A stretch of DNA of 43,155 nt. Source: JAFHCF01 sp048497495 (lineage in GTDB: Bacteria; Pseudomonadota; Alphaproteobacteria; Rhizobiales; Ancalomicrobiaceae). Location of the stretch: positions 1 through 43,155 of the forward strand of contig JAFHCF010000247.1 in assembly GCA_048497495.1 (NCBI GenBank). Reading direction: 5' to 3'. Each line of letters opens with the position of its first letter. The first letter of the stretch is position 1. Both the position numbers and the translations under genes were made by a program. Of this stretch, positions 16,748 to 26,598 are shown piece by piece. The notes below the pieces were generated by a model, which was not told the DNA's origin, ran no database searches, and saw only the letters and a list, made by a program, of their open reading frames with translations.

Positions 16748-16864
16748 GTGACGAAGAAAACCTCTCGAAGGACCTTCGCCATGTTGGACCTCGCCTGCCT
16801 CCTGATCGCCTTCGCCCTCTTCACCCTCGCGGCGCTCTACGCACGCGCCTGCGGGCAATTGTGA
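16748..16864 (+). CDS. Small single-span membrane protein upstream of kdpF
   Basis: A 38-codon frame begins at GTG 16748, seven bases after a strong GGGAGG. An internal in-frame ATG at 16781, with AAGGA before it, would give 27 residues. The shorter form is almost entirely one hydrophobic helix (LDLACLLIAFALFTLAALYA) ending in RACGQL. The longer form adds a basic start (TKKTSRRTFA). It ends 10 bp before kdpF, and the next genes are kdpF, kdpA, kdpB, kdpC, so it is very likely part of that transcript. From memory, short membrane ORFs of this type occur upstream of kdp genes in other bacteria and are usually left unannotated. A role as an extra small subunit or stabiliser of KdpFABC, like KdpF, is inference. 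It is too short for homology calls by eye. Confidence 0.6.
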   Translation: MTKKTSRRTFAMLDLACLLIAFALFTLAALYARACGQL

Positions 16865-16874
16865 GCGCGCCGTC

Positions 16875-16961
16875 ATGACCGAACCGATCCTCGCGCTGAT
16901 CGTCGCCATCGCCCTCGGCGCTTATCTCGTGCACACGCTCGTGCGCCCCGAGAAGTACTGA
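16875..16961 (+). CDS. kdpF: Potassium-transporting ATPase small subunit KdpF
   Basis: A 28-residue single-span peptide: MTEPILALIVAIALGAYLV, then HTLVRPEKY. The spacing, one helix followed by the L-x-RPE(K/R)-aromatic ending, is the KdpF hallmark. In E. coli KdpF packs on KdpA and stabilises the K+-translocating complex. Its position between a small hydrophobic ORF and kdpA, all on one strand with gaps of 10 and 33 bp, confirms the call. Gene finders often miss it because of its length. Confidence 0.92.
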   Translation: MTEPILALIVAIALGAYLVHTLVRPEKY

Positions 16962-16994
16962 GCGCCGTCCCCAAACTCCTTTCGAGGTGACGCC

Positions 16995-18704
16995 ATGACC
17001 GTCTTCGGCTGGCTGCAGATCCTTCTCGTCCTCGCGCTCGTCCTCGCCACCGTGGTGCCGCTCGGCCGCCACATGGCGCAGGTCTTTTCCGGCGAGCGCA
17101 CTCTCCTCTCGCCCGTCGTCGGCCCGATCGAACGCGGCCTCCTGGCGCTCGCCGGCAGCCGTTCGCGCGCCCCCCAGACCTGGCTCGGCTACACCGTCGC
17201 CATGCTGGTCTTCAACGCCGCCGGCTTCGTCGCTCTCTACGCGATCCAGCGCCTGCAGGGCGTGCTGCCGTTGAACCCGCAGGGCTTCGACGGAGTCGAT
17301 CCGCTCCTCGCCTTCAACACCGCGATGAGCTTCGTCACCAACACCAACTGGCAGGCCTATGGCGGCGAGACCACCATGAGCCACTTCACCCAGATGGCCG
17401 GGCTGACGGTGCAGAACTTCCTGTCGGCGGCGACCGGCATCGTGCTGGCGGCGGTGATGATCCGCGCTTTCGCCCGCTCCGGCTCCGACGAGGTCGGCAA
17501 TTTCTGGGTCGATCTGACGCGGGTGACGTTGCACGTGCTGCTGCCGCTGTCGATCGTACTGGCGCTGGTCTTCGTCGCGCTCGGCATGCCGCAGACGCTT
17601 CTCGGGTCCGTCGACGCCACGACCCTCGAAGGGGCGAAGCAGACGATCGCGCTCGGGCCGGTCGCCGCCCAAGAGGCGATCAAGGAACTCGGCACCAACG
17701 GCGGTGGATTCTTCAACGCCAACGCCTCACACCCGTTCGAGAATCCGACGCCGATCACCAACGCGCTGGAGATCTGGGCGCTGCTCGCCATCTCCGCCGC
17801 GCTCACCCACACCTTCGGCCGCATGGTCGGCGACGCCCGACAGGGCTGGGCCATCCTCGCGGCGATGGCGATCATCCTCGGCGGCTGCCTCGTCGTCGCC
17901 TTTTGGGCGGAGGCGGGTGGCAATCCGCTGCTCACCGCCCTCGGCGTCGACCCGACGCTCGGCAACATGGAAGGCAAGGAAGTCCGCTTCGGCCCCGCCG
18001 CTTCCGCCCTCTACGCGGTCGCCACCACCGGCACGTCGACCGGCTCGGTGAACTCGATGCACGAGAGCTTCATGCCGCTCGGCGGGTTCATGCCGTTGCT
18101 TCTCATCAAGCTCGGCGAGATCGCTCCCGGCGGCGTCGGTTCCGGCCTCTACGGCATCCTGGTGATCGCCGTCCTCACCGTCTTCATCGCCGGACTGATG
18201 GTCGGGCGCACGCCGGAATATCTCGGCAAGAAGATCGAGGTGAAGGAGATGAAACTGGCGATGCTCGCCCAGTTGATCCTGCCGGCGTCCATCCTCGGTT
18301 TCGCCGCCGTGGCGGCGATGCTGCCCACGGCGCTGTCGAGCCTCGCCAACGCCGGTCCGCACGGGCTCACCGAACTGCTCTATGCCTATGCCTCGGCCAC
18401 CGGCAACAACGGCTCCGCCTTCGCCGGATTGTCGGCGAATACCCCGTGGTTCGACGTGACGCTCGGCATCGCCATGTTCCTCGGTCGCTTCGGCTACATC
18501 GTGCCGGTGATGGCGATCGCCGGATCGCTGGCCGTCAAGACGCGCGGCACGGCCTCCGCCGGCTCCTTCCCGACCCATGGACCGCTCTTCGTCGGCCTGG
18601 TCGTGGCGGTGATCCTGATCCTCGGGGGCTTGCAGTTCTTTCCCGCCTTCGCGCTCGGACCGATCGTCGAGCATCTGCTCATCGGCACCGGCCAGACCTT
18701 CTGA
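16995..18704 (+). CDS. kdpA: Potassium-transporting ATPase potassium-binding subunit KdpA
   Basis: A 569-residue polytopic protein, the K+-selective channel-like subunit of the high-affinity KdpFABC pump. All four pore-loop regions are visible: FVTNTNWQAYGGETTMS near residues 113-129, NGGGFFNANASHPFENP near 236-252, TTGTSTGSVNSMHESF near 341-356, and ATGNNGSAFAGLSANTPWF near 465-483. This is the selectivity filter arrangement inherited from four M-P-M repeats. GAGGTG precedes the ATG. A perfect 36-nt palindrome follows 6 bp after the stop, before kdpB. Kdp normally works when external K+ is very low, induced by the kdpD/kdpE system encoded downstream. Confidence 0.97.
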   Translation: MTVFGWLQILLVLALVLATVVPLGRHMAQVFSGERTLLSPVVGPIERGLLALAGSRSRAPQTWLGYTVAMLVFNAAGFVALYAIQRLQGVLPLNPQGFDGVDPLLAFNTAMSFVTNTNWQAYGGETTMSHFTQMAGLTVQNFLSAATGIVLAAVMIRAFARSGSDEVGNFWVDLTRVTLHVLLPLSIVLALVFVALGMPQTLLGSVDATTLEGAKQTIALGPVAAQEAIKELGTNGGGFFNANASHPFENPTPITNALEIWALLAISAALTHTFGRMVGDARQGWAILAAMAIILGGCLVVAFWAEAGGNPLLTALGVDPTLGNMEGKEVRFGPAASALYAVATTGTSTGSVNSMHESFMPLGGFMPLLLIKLGEIAPGGVGSGLYGILVIAVLTVFIAGLMVGRTPEYLGKKIEVKEMKLAMLAQLILPASILGFAAVAAMLPTALSSLANAGPHGLTELLYAYASATGNNGSAFAGLSANTPWFDVTLGIAMFLGRFGYIVPVMAIAGSLAVKTRGTASAGSFPTHGPLFVGLVVAVILILGGLQFFPAFALGPIVEHLLIGTGQTF

Positions 18705-18710
18705 CACCGA

Positions 18711-18746
18711 GCTCATGGAATTCGGACGAGTCCGAATTCCATGAGC
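18711..18746. repeat. 36-nt perfect palindrome between kdpA and kdpB
   Basis: The left arm GCTCATGGAATTCGGAC (18711-18727), a GA centre, and the right arm GTCCGAATTCCATGAGC (18730-18746) pair over 17 bp without mismatch. It fills half of the 77-bp kdpA-kdpB gap. With no T-tract it is not a classical terminator. A 2-nt centre is tight for RNA, though opening one pair gives a 4-nt loop. It is less G+C-rich than its surroundings. A second copy was not noticed in the window. Confidence 0.85.
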
Positions 18747-18781
18747 CAGCATGACACACGTCTTCCTTCGAGGACCGAACG

Positions 18782-20836
<2,055 letters not shown>

Positions 20837-20846
20837 GGTGACCATC

Positions 20847-21419
20847 ATGATCGAACATCTGCGCCCCACCCTCGTCCTCCTCGGTGGATTGACGCTTCTG
20901 ACCGGGGTCGCCTATCCGCTGGCGATCACCGGGATCTCGCAAGTGCTGATGCCGGCACGCGCCGGCGGCAGTCTGATCGAGATCGACGGCAAGGTCGTCG
21001 GGTCCCGCCTGATCGGCCAGAACTTCACCGAGCCGAAATGGTTCCACGGCCGTCCCTCGGCGACTTCGGCCGCCCCCTACGACGCCGCCAGCTCGAGCGG
21101 CTCCAACCTCGGCCCGCTCTCGGCCAAACTGATCGACCGCGTGAAGGGCGACGCCGAGGCGCTGAAGGCGGAGACCGGCGCCGCCATGCTCCCCGCCGAT
21201 GCGGTGACCACCTCGGCGAGCGGCCTCGATCCGCACGTCTCGCCCGCCTTCGCCCGCCTTCAGGTGAAACGTGTCGCCACGGCCCGCGGGCTGGCGCCGG
21301 AGACGCTCGAGGCGCTGATCGTCGCCGGGACCCGCGATCGCGATCTCGGATTCCTCGGCGAGCCGCGCGTCAACGTCCTCGAGCTCAATCTCGCTCTTGC
21401 GCGTCTCGGCCCTTCGTGA
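20847..21419 (+). CDS. kdpC: Potassium-transporting ATPase subunit KdpC
   Basis: A 190-residue single-span subunit required to assemble and activate KdpFABC. An N-terminal membrane helix (LVLLGGLTLLTGVAYPLAITGI) is followed by the periplasmic domain with GSRLIGQNFTEPKWFHGRPSA near 55-75, SSGSNLGPLS near 83-92, and VTTSASGLDPHVSPAFARLQ near 122-140, all KdpC signatures. The ATG at 20847 follows GAGGTG at good spacing. A GTG three codons upstream overlaps that ribosome site and is less likely. The gene begins 10 bp after kdpB and ends 13 bp before kdpD. Confidence 0.96.
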   Translation: MIEHLRPTLVLLGGLTLLTGVAYPLAITGISQVLMPARAGGSLIEIDGKVVGSRLIGQNFTEPKWFHGRPSATSAAPYDAASSSGSNLGPLSAKLIDRVKGDAEALKAETGAAMLPADAVTTSASGLDPHVSPAFARLQVKRVATARGLAPETLEALIVAGTRDRDLGFLGEPRVNVLELNLALARLGPS

Positions 21420-21432
21420 CGGGATGGTGGCG

Positions 21433-24144
21433 ATGAACGATACCCGCCCCCGTGACGGTCGCCCCTCGCCGGAAGCGCTGCTGGCGCTCGCCGAACGGGA
21501 GGGGCGTGGGCGGCTCAAGATCCATCTCGGGGCGGCGCCCGGCGTCGGCAAGACCTACGCCATGCTGTCCAACGCGAAGCGCCTCGCCGGCGAGGGGGTC
21601 GACGTGGTGGTCGGCCTGGTCGAGACGCACGGCCGGGCCGACACGGCGGCGCTGATCGAAGGGCTCGAGGCGTTGCCGCGCCGTCCGGTGATCCATCGCG
21701 GCCGCACCCTCATGGAGTTCGACATCGACGCGGCGCTCGCCCGCCGGCCGGGGCTTCTGATCGTCGACGAACTGGCGCATTCGAACGCGCCGGGGTCGCG
21801 CCACCCGAAGCGCTTCCAGGACGTGGAGGAACTGCTCGACGCCGGCATCGACGTGTGGACGGCGCTCAACATCCAGCATCTCGAGAGCCTCTCCGACGTC
21901 GTCGGCCGCATCACCGGCGTCACCATCCGCGAGACGGTGCCCGACCGCATGCTCGAGCGCGCCGACGAGGTGATCCTCGTCGATCTGACGCCCGACGAAC
22001 TGATCGCGCGCCTGAAGGACGGCAAGGTCTACGTGCCGGAGAACGCCGCCCGCGCCATCGACAACTTCTTTCGCCCATCGAATCTCACGGCGCTGCGCGA
22101 ACTGGCGCTCAGGCGCACCGCCGCCCACGTCGACGACGAGATGCTCGCCTTCCTCCGACAGAGCGCCATCGAGGGTCCGTGGCCGACGGCCGAGCGCCTG
22201 CTCGTCTGCATCGGCGCCGACGAACGCTCGGAGAACGTGATCCGCGTCGCGGCGCGCCAGGCCGGCGCCCTCAACGCGCCGTGGACGGCGCTGCACGTCG
22301 ATCGTCCCGACGTCGCGGCGACCTCCGAGGCGTCGATCCGCCGTCTCGACGCCAACCTCCATCTCGCCGAACGGCTCGGCGCCGAACGCGCCCGCATCAT
22401 CGGCTCGGACGTGGTGGCGGAAGTGTTGCGCTGGGCGCGGCGGGAGAACGTTTCTCAGATCGTCATCGGCCGCTCGGTGCATCACGGGCGCTGGCGCCGG
22501 CTCTTCGGCCGATCGCTCTCCGACGATCTGGTGAGCCGGGCCTCGGACATCTCCGTCCAGGTGGTGACCGGCGAGGCGGAGCCGGCGGCAACGCGAAAGC
22601 CGGCGGCGCGACGCACCCGTGGGCGCGGGCTGGCGGTCGGCCTGCTGGCGGCGGGCATCGCCGTCGCCGCGTCGATCGGCATCGGCCTGGGCCTCACGCA
22701 CCTCGTCAGTCTGCCCAACGTCTCCATGGTCTTCCTCGCCGCGGTGGTGCTGTGCGCATTGCGCTTCGGCCGCACCAGTGCCCTCGCCGCGGCGTTCCTG
22801 TCGTTCCTCGCCTACAACTACTTCTTCATCGAGCCGCTCCACACCTTCACCGTCGCCAAGCCGCACGAGTTCTTCGCGCTGGTGGTCTTCCTCTTCGTCG
22901 CCGCGGCGGTCGGCGGGCTCGCCGGACGTGCCCACGAGCAGGCGCAGACCGCCTTGGCGCGCGCGCGGACGACGCGGGCGCTCTACGAATATTCTCGCAA
23001 GATCGCCGGCATAGCGGCGTTGGAGCCGTTGATGTGGACGGTGGTCGCCCAGATCGCCGGGACGGTGCAGGGTCGCGCCGTGGCGCTCCTCGCCGAGGCC
23101 GGGGATCTCCGCCTCGCCGGCGCCTTCCCGCCGGACGTCGAACTCGGCGTCGCCGAGATGGGCGCGGCACGTTGGGCCTTCCAGCGCGGGGAACCGGCGG
23201 GGCGCCGAACGCCGACGCTGCCGAACGCCGACCTGCAGTTCCGTCCGCTGGTGACGGCGAGCGGCACCGTCGGCGTCATCGGTTTCGGCACGAGCGAACC
23301 CGAGGCGACGATCACCGAGGACGCCGAGCGCTTCCTGGTGGCGCTCGCCGACCAGACGGCCATCGCGGCGGAACGGATCCAACTCGGCATCCGCGCGACG
23401 GAAGCCGCCGCCAGCGCCGAGAGCGAACGCCTGCGGTCGGCGTTGCTGTCGTCGATCTCGCACGATCTGCGGACACCCCTCGCCTCGATCCTCGGTTCGG
23501 TGACCAGCCTCAAGGACTTCGGCGACCGACTGGACGAAGCGACGCGCAAGGACCTGCTCTCGGCGATCGAGGAAGAGACTCGCCGCCTGTCGCAGTTCGT
23601 GGTCAACCTCCTCGACATGACGCGGCTCGAGGCCGGCTCGCTGGAACTGAACACCGATTGGATCGACCTCGCCGACGTGGTTCACGGCGCCGTGGCGCGG
23701 GCCGCGCGGCTCTATCCGGATCGCAGCGTCAGGCTCGACGACAGCGGCGATCCGCTGGTGCTCGAAGGAAACGCGACGCTGCTCGAGCAGGTGCTCTTCA
23801 ACCTTCTCGACAATGCCATCAAGTTCTCGGACGTCGGCACCGAGGTTCGCGTCCGCCTCGCCGGCGAGGGGCGGTCCGCCCGCATCGAGGTCGAGGACGA
23901 CGGCATCGGCATACCGATCGAGGAACTCGAGCGCGTCTTCGAGAAGTTCCACAGGGTGGCGCGCGGCGACGGTCGCGCCGCCGGCACCGGTCTCGGCCTC
24001 TCCATCTGTCGCGGCGTCGTCACCGCGATGGGCGGCTCGATCTCCGCCACGAGCCCGATCGGCGACGGCGGAGGCACGCGCTTCACCGTCCGCCTGCCGC
24101 TGCCGCCGCTGCCGCCGGCCGAACCGAAGGGAGGCGGCGAATGA
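21433..24144 (+). CDS. kdpD: Osmosensitive K+ channel sensor histidine kinase KdpD
   Basis: A 903-residue sensor kinase, close to the E. coli length. Order: the KdpD N-terminal ATP-binding domain with Walker A GAAPGVGKTYAML (Lys40), a universal-stress-like domain near 250-375, four membrane helices (DUF4118) near 400-500, a GAF-like segment near 520-650, the HisKA domain with the phosphorylated His677 in SSISHDLRTPLAS, and the ATPase domain (NLLDNAIKFS, EDDGIGIP, GTGLGLSICRG). It senses K+ limitation and phosphorylates KdpE. The ATG at 21433 is preferred over upstream in-frame starts that overlap kdpC. Its stop overlaps kdpE by ATGA. The PtsN-like gene further downstream may be an interacting partner, as E. 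coli EIIA-Ntr binds KdpD. Confidence 0.96.
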   Translation: MNDTRPRDGRPSPEALLALAEREGRGRLKIHLGAAPGVGKTYAMLSNAKRLAGEGVDVVVGLVETHGRADTAALIEGLEALPRRPVIHRGRTLMEFDIDAALARRPGLLIVDELAHSNAPGSRHPKRFQDVEELLDAGIDVWTALNIQHLESLSDVVGRITGVTIRETVPDRMLERADEVILVDLTPDELIARLKDGKVYVPENAARAIDNFFRPSNLTALRELALRRTAAHVDDEMLAFLRQSAIEGPWPTAERLLVCIGADERSENVIRVAARQAGALNAPWTALHVDRPDVAATSEASIRRLDANLHLAERLGAERARIIGSDVVAEVLRWARRENVSQIVIGRSVHHGRWRRLFGRSLSDDLVSRASDISVQVVTGEAEPAATRKPAARRTRGRGLAVGLLAAGIAVAASIGIGLGLTHLVSLPNVSMVFLAAVVLCALRFGRTSALAAAFLSFLAYNYFFIEPLHTFTVAKPHEFFALVVFLFVAAAVGGLAGRAHEQAQTALARARTTRALYEYSRKIAGIAALEPLMWTVVAQIAGTVQGRAVALLAEAGDLRLAGAFPPDVELGVAEMGAARWAFQRGEPAGRRTPTLPNADLQFRPLVTASGTVGVIGFGTSEPEATITEDAERFLVALADQTAIAAERIQLGIRATEAAASAESERLRSALLSSISHDLRTPLASILGSVTSLKDFGDRLDEATRKDLLSAIEEETRRLSQFVVNLLDMTRLEAGSLELNTDWIDLADVVHGAVARAARLYPDRSVRLDDSGDPLVLEGNATLLEQVLFNLLDNAIKFSDVGTEVRVRLAGEGRSARIEVEDDGIGIPIEELERVFEKFHRVARGDGRAAGTGLGLSICRGVVTAMGGSISATSPIGDGGGTRFTVRLPLPPLPPAEPKGGGE

Positions 24145-24836
24145 CGGCCACCCGAGTCCTCGTCGTCGACGACGAACCCCAGATCCACCGCTTCCTGAAG
24201 CCGGCGCTGGTCGCATCCGGCCACGAGGTCGAGTGCGTCGAGGACGGCGCCACGGCGATCCGCATGGCGGCGACCTGGGCACCGGATCTGATCCTCCTCG
24301 ATCTCGGTCTGCCCGACATGGACGGCAAGGACGTGGTCCGCGCCATCCGCGAATGGTCGAAGACGCCGATCGTCGTGCTGTCGGCCCGCGACCAGGAGAG
24401 CGAGAAGATCGCCGCCCTCGACCTCGGCGCCGACGACTACGTCAACAAGCCCTTCGGGGTCGGCGAACTCCTGGCGCGTCTACGCGCCGCGCTGCGCCAT
24501 GCCGCCGTGCGTGACGGAGAGGAGCCCGTGGTGACGACCGGAGGACTGGTCGTCGATACCCTCCGCCGCATCGTCACCCGCGACGGTGAGCGCGTGCATC
24601 TGACGCCGAAGGAATACGACCTGCTGCACGTCCTCGCCCGCAACGTCGGCAAGGTCGTCACCCAGAAGCTGCTGACCTCGGCGATCTGGGGCGGCAGCCT
24701 CACGGCCGACGCCCAGTACCTCCGCGTCCTCGTCAGCCAGTTGCGCCAGAAGATCGACGCGCCCGCCCCGGCCCCGTCGTTGGTCGAGACCGAGACGGGC
24801 GTCGGCTATCGCCTGCGCGAGCAGGATACCCCATGA
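24141..24836 (+). CDS. kdpE: KDP operon response regulator KdpE
   Basis: A 231-residue OmpR/PhoB-type regulator. The receiver domain has acidic residues at D10/D11, the phosphoacceptor D54 in LILLDLGLPDMDG, and Lys103 in VNKPFG. The C-terminal winged helix (LTPKEYDLLHVLARNVGKVV ... AQYLRVLVSQLRQKI) binds DNA. It activates the kdp structural genes when phosphorylated by KdpD. The start is fixed by the ATGA overlap with kdpD. In many bacteria kdpDE are the last genes of the locus; here a PtsN-like gene follows 22 bp later. A binding site could not be recognised with confidence in the 16640-16747 stretch upstream of the operon. Confidence 0.96.
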   Translation: MTATRVLVVDDEPQIHRFLKPALVASGHEVECVEDGATAIRMAATWAPDLILLDLGLPDMDGKDVVRAIREWSKTPIVVLSARDQESEKIAALDLGADDYVNKPFGVGELLARLRAALRHAAVRDGEEPVVTTGGLVVDTLRRIVTRDGERVHLTPKEYDLLHVLARNVGKVVTQKLLTSAIWGGSLTADAQYLRVLVSQLRQKIDAPAPAPSLVETETGVGYRLREQDTP

Positions 24837-24858
24837 ACCGATCGCATCGGACCAGACC

Positions 24859-25311
24859 ATGACATTGTCCGAACACCTCCGCCCCGAGGCCGTGCTCCTC
24901 GACCTTCAGGCGCGGACCAAGGCGGAAGTGCTGAAATCCATCGCCGCGCGCGCGGCCGAGGTCGCCGGACGAGATCCCTCGGAAATCGCCCGGGCGCTCA
25001 CGGAACGCGAGGCGCTCGGCTCGACGGGGGTCGGATCGGGGGTGGCTCTGCCCCATGCCGCCATCCGCGGCCTCGCCGAGCCGATCGCGATCTTCGTCCG
25101 TCTGGCCAGACCGATCGATTGGGAAGCGATCGACGACCGCCCGGTCGATCTCGTCGCCGCCGTCTTGTCTCCCGCCGACGGTCCCGGCGCATCGTTGAAC
25201 CTGCTGGCGAGGCTCGCGCGCCTCTTGAGAGGCGAGGACAAGCGGGCGCGGATGCGCCGATGCGCCGATGTCGACCGGCTGTTGAGCATCATCGCCGAAG
25301 CCGACGAATGA
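24859..25311 (+). CDS. PTS EIIA-type (PtsN-like) regulatory protein at the end of the kdp operon
   Basis: A 150-residue EIIA domain of the fructose/nitrogen class. The phosphorylatable histidine is His66 in GSGVALPHAAI, preceded by the usual REALGSTGVGSG. Later VDLVAAVLSP and LLARLARLLR fit the fold. It should be phosphorylated by NPr of the nitrogen-related PTS. It lies 22 bp after kdpE on the same strand, so it is probably part of the kdp transcript. In E. coli, unphosphorylated EIIA-Ntr binds KdpD and stimulates its kinase activity; a dedicated copy here suggests the same link. The main alphaproteobacterial ptsN is normally near rpoN, so this is probably a paralogue, although no second copy can be seen here. 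The gene symbol is left blank for that reason. Confidence 0.82.
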   Translation: MTLSEHLRPEAVLLDLQARTKAEVLKSIAARAAEVAGRDPSEIARALTEREALGSTGVGSGVALPHAAIRGLAEPIAIFVRLARPIDWEAIDDRPVDLVAAVLSPADGPGASLNLLARLARLLRGEDKRARMRRCADVDRLLSIIAEADE

Positions 25312-25646
25312 CGAACCGTCGCCGTGCCGTCGCGCCCTCGGGGCGGGGCATCCGGACGTGAGCCGAAACCGGTGACGGAATCGGATCGGCCGGCGGGGAT
25401 CGTCTCGATCGCGACCTGTCGCGCGAACCGACTCGCGATCTCGTTTCGCTGCATGCGCCCGATACGATGGCGCTCGACGGCGCGCGCTCCGTCATCGATG
25501 GGGTGGCCTCCCGCGAGCCTGGTCGACGATGGGGCGTTCGCGTACACCCTTGGCCGTTCCTGCCATGCCCCTGGGCTGGACACAGCCGATCGGCGTCATT
25601 CCCGTGTTGCGCTGCCGAGGCACGAAGAGGTGCCGGGGAGGCCGCG
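25312..25646. other. 335-bp gap without a convincing gene
   Basis: No frame here has a convincing start and family match. An in-frame extension of the next gene (from 25467) has a disordered, Cys/Trp/Pro-rich translation and was rejected. The one structure seen is GGCAC (25619-25623) with GTGCC (25630-25634), a small hairpin directly before the GGGGAG ribosome site of the next gene. The gap presumably holds that gene's promoter. Confidence 0.5.
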
Positions 25647-26429
25647 ATGCGTGAACTCGAAGAAATCCTGTTGCTGGCGTCGACACTGGCGGATATTTCG
25701 TCCGAACTCGCCGGCGGAGCTTGGCGCGACGATCTCGCCGTGACCTACAAGCCCGATGGTTCCTCGTTGACGGATGCCGATCTGATCATCGAGGCGATAT
25801 GGCGCGACCGGATACGGAAGCACTTCCCCTCACACGGGATACTCGGCGAAGAATACGGTTCCGATGCCGGAGACAGCGCCTTCACATGGGTTCTCGATCC
25901 GATCGACGGCACCCGCCAATTCGCAACGGGGCTCCTCAATTTCGCGTCCCTCATCGGCGTCTGCCGCGACGGGCTTCCGGTTCTCGGAATCATGGACCTG
26001 CCACTGCCCGGTGCCCGTTACGTGGCTCTGGAGGGCAGAGGCACCACCTTCGACGGTCGGATCGTGCGAAGTAGCGGCCGACGCGACATCGGCGACGCCG
26101 TCATCAGCCTGGCAAATCCCGACAGCTTCAAGGGCGACAGCACCCGAGGTTACGGACATCTGCGTTCGTCGGGGCGGCTGAGGGTGTTCGATGGCGGCTC
26201 ACCCGCCTATGGCGCGCTTTCGCGCGGGCTGGTGGACATCTGTCTCAACGGGGATGATCTGGATGCCTACGACATCTGCGCCCTCTGTCCGGTCGTGACC
26301 GAAGCAGGCGGCACGATCTCCGACTGGAAGGGGCAGCCGCTGTCGCTCACGTCGAGCGGAGCCATCGTGGCATGCGCCTCGTCGGAGCTTCACTCGACCG
26401 TTCTGGACATCTTGGCCCGGCAAAGTTGA
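25647..26429 (+). CDS. Inositol monophosphatase family protein, possibly histidinol-phosphatase (HisN-like)
   Basis: A 260-residue Mg2+-dependent phosphatase of the FIG superfamily. The metal-binding elements are present: YKPDGSSLTDAD near 34-45, GEEYG with Glu68/Glu69, and WVLDPIDGTRQF with Asp84 and Asp87. The third metal site is usually written W-D-x-A; here it reads DLDAYDICALCPVVTEAGG, so the Trp-Asp pair is replaced, which is seen in the histidinol-phosphatase-type branch. The ATG at 25647 has an excellent GGGGAGG; the longer frame is not supported. It should hydrolyse a phosphate monoester (histidinol phosphate, inositol phosphate or a nucleotide such as PAP). The neighbours (kdp genes and a LysR gene) give no help. 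Specificity is unresolved. Confidence 0.8.
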   Translation: MRELEEILLLASTLADISSELAGGAWRDDLAVTYKPDGSSLTDADLIIEAIWRDRIRKHFPSHGILGEEYGSDAGDSAFTWVLDPIDGTRQFATGLLNFASLIGVCRDGLPVLGIMDLPLPGARYVALEGRGTTFDGRIVRSSGRRDIGDAVISLANPDSFKGDSTRGYGHLRSSGRLRVFDGGSPAYGALSRGLVDICLNGDDLDAYDICALCPVVTEAGGTISDWKGQPLSLTSSGAIVACASSELHSTVLDILARQS

Positions 26430-26598
26430 AGACGGAGCCGTCCGCCGACCGGATCGCGACAGCCGCCTGCGGGCGAGCAGCGGATCCCGGCGCTCGACTT
26501 GATTTTGGAATGGCAGAGAGATGGCGCGCCGGAGAGGATGAAACTGGGAACCGCTATGTCATTGCATCCAAGCCATAATTCACAGATTCCCCTCGGCA

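Noticed and set aside
14848..16824. 658-codon minus-strand frame opposite glpK
   Set aside because: No ribosome site or recognisable domain; glpK on the plus strand is unambiguous.
25467..25646. Longer N-terminus for the inositol-phosphatase-type gene
   Set aside because: The extra 60 residues look untranslated (Cys/Pro/Trp-rich) and the ATG at 25647 has a perfect ribosome site.
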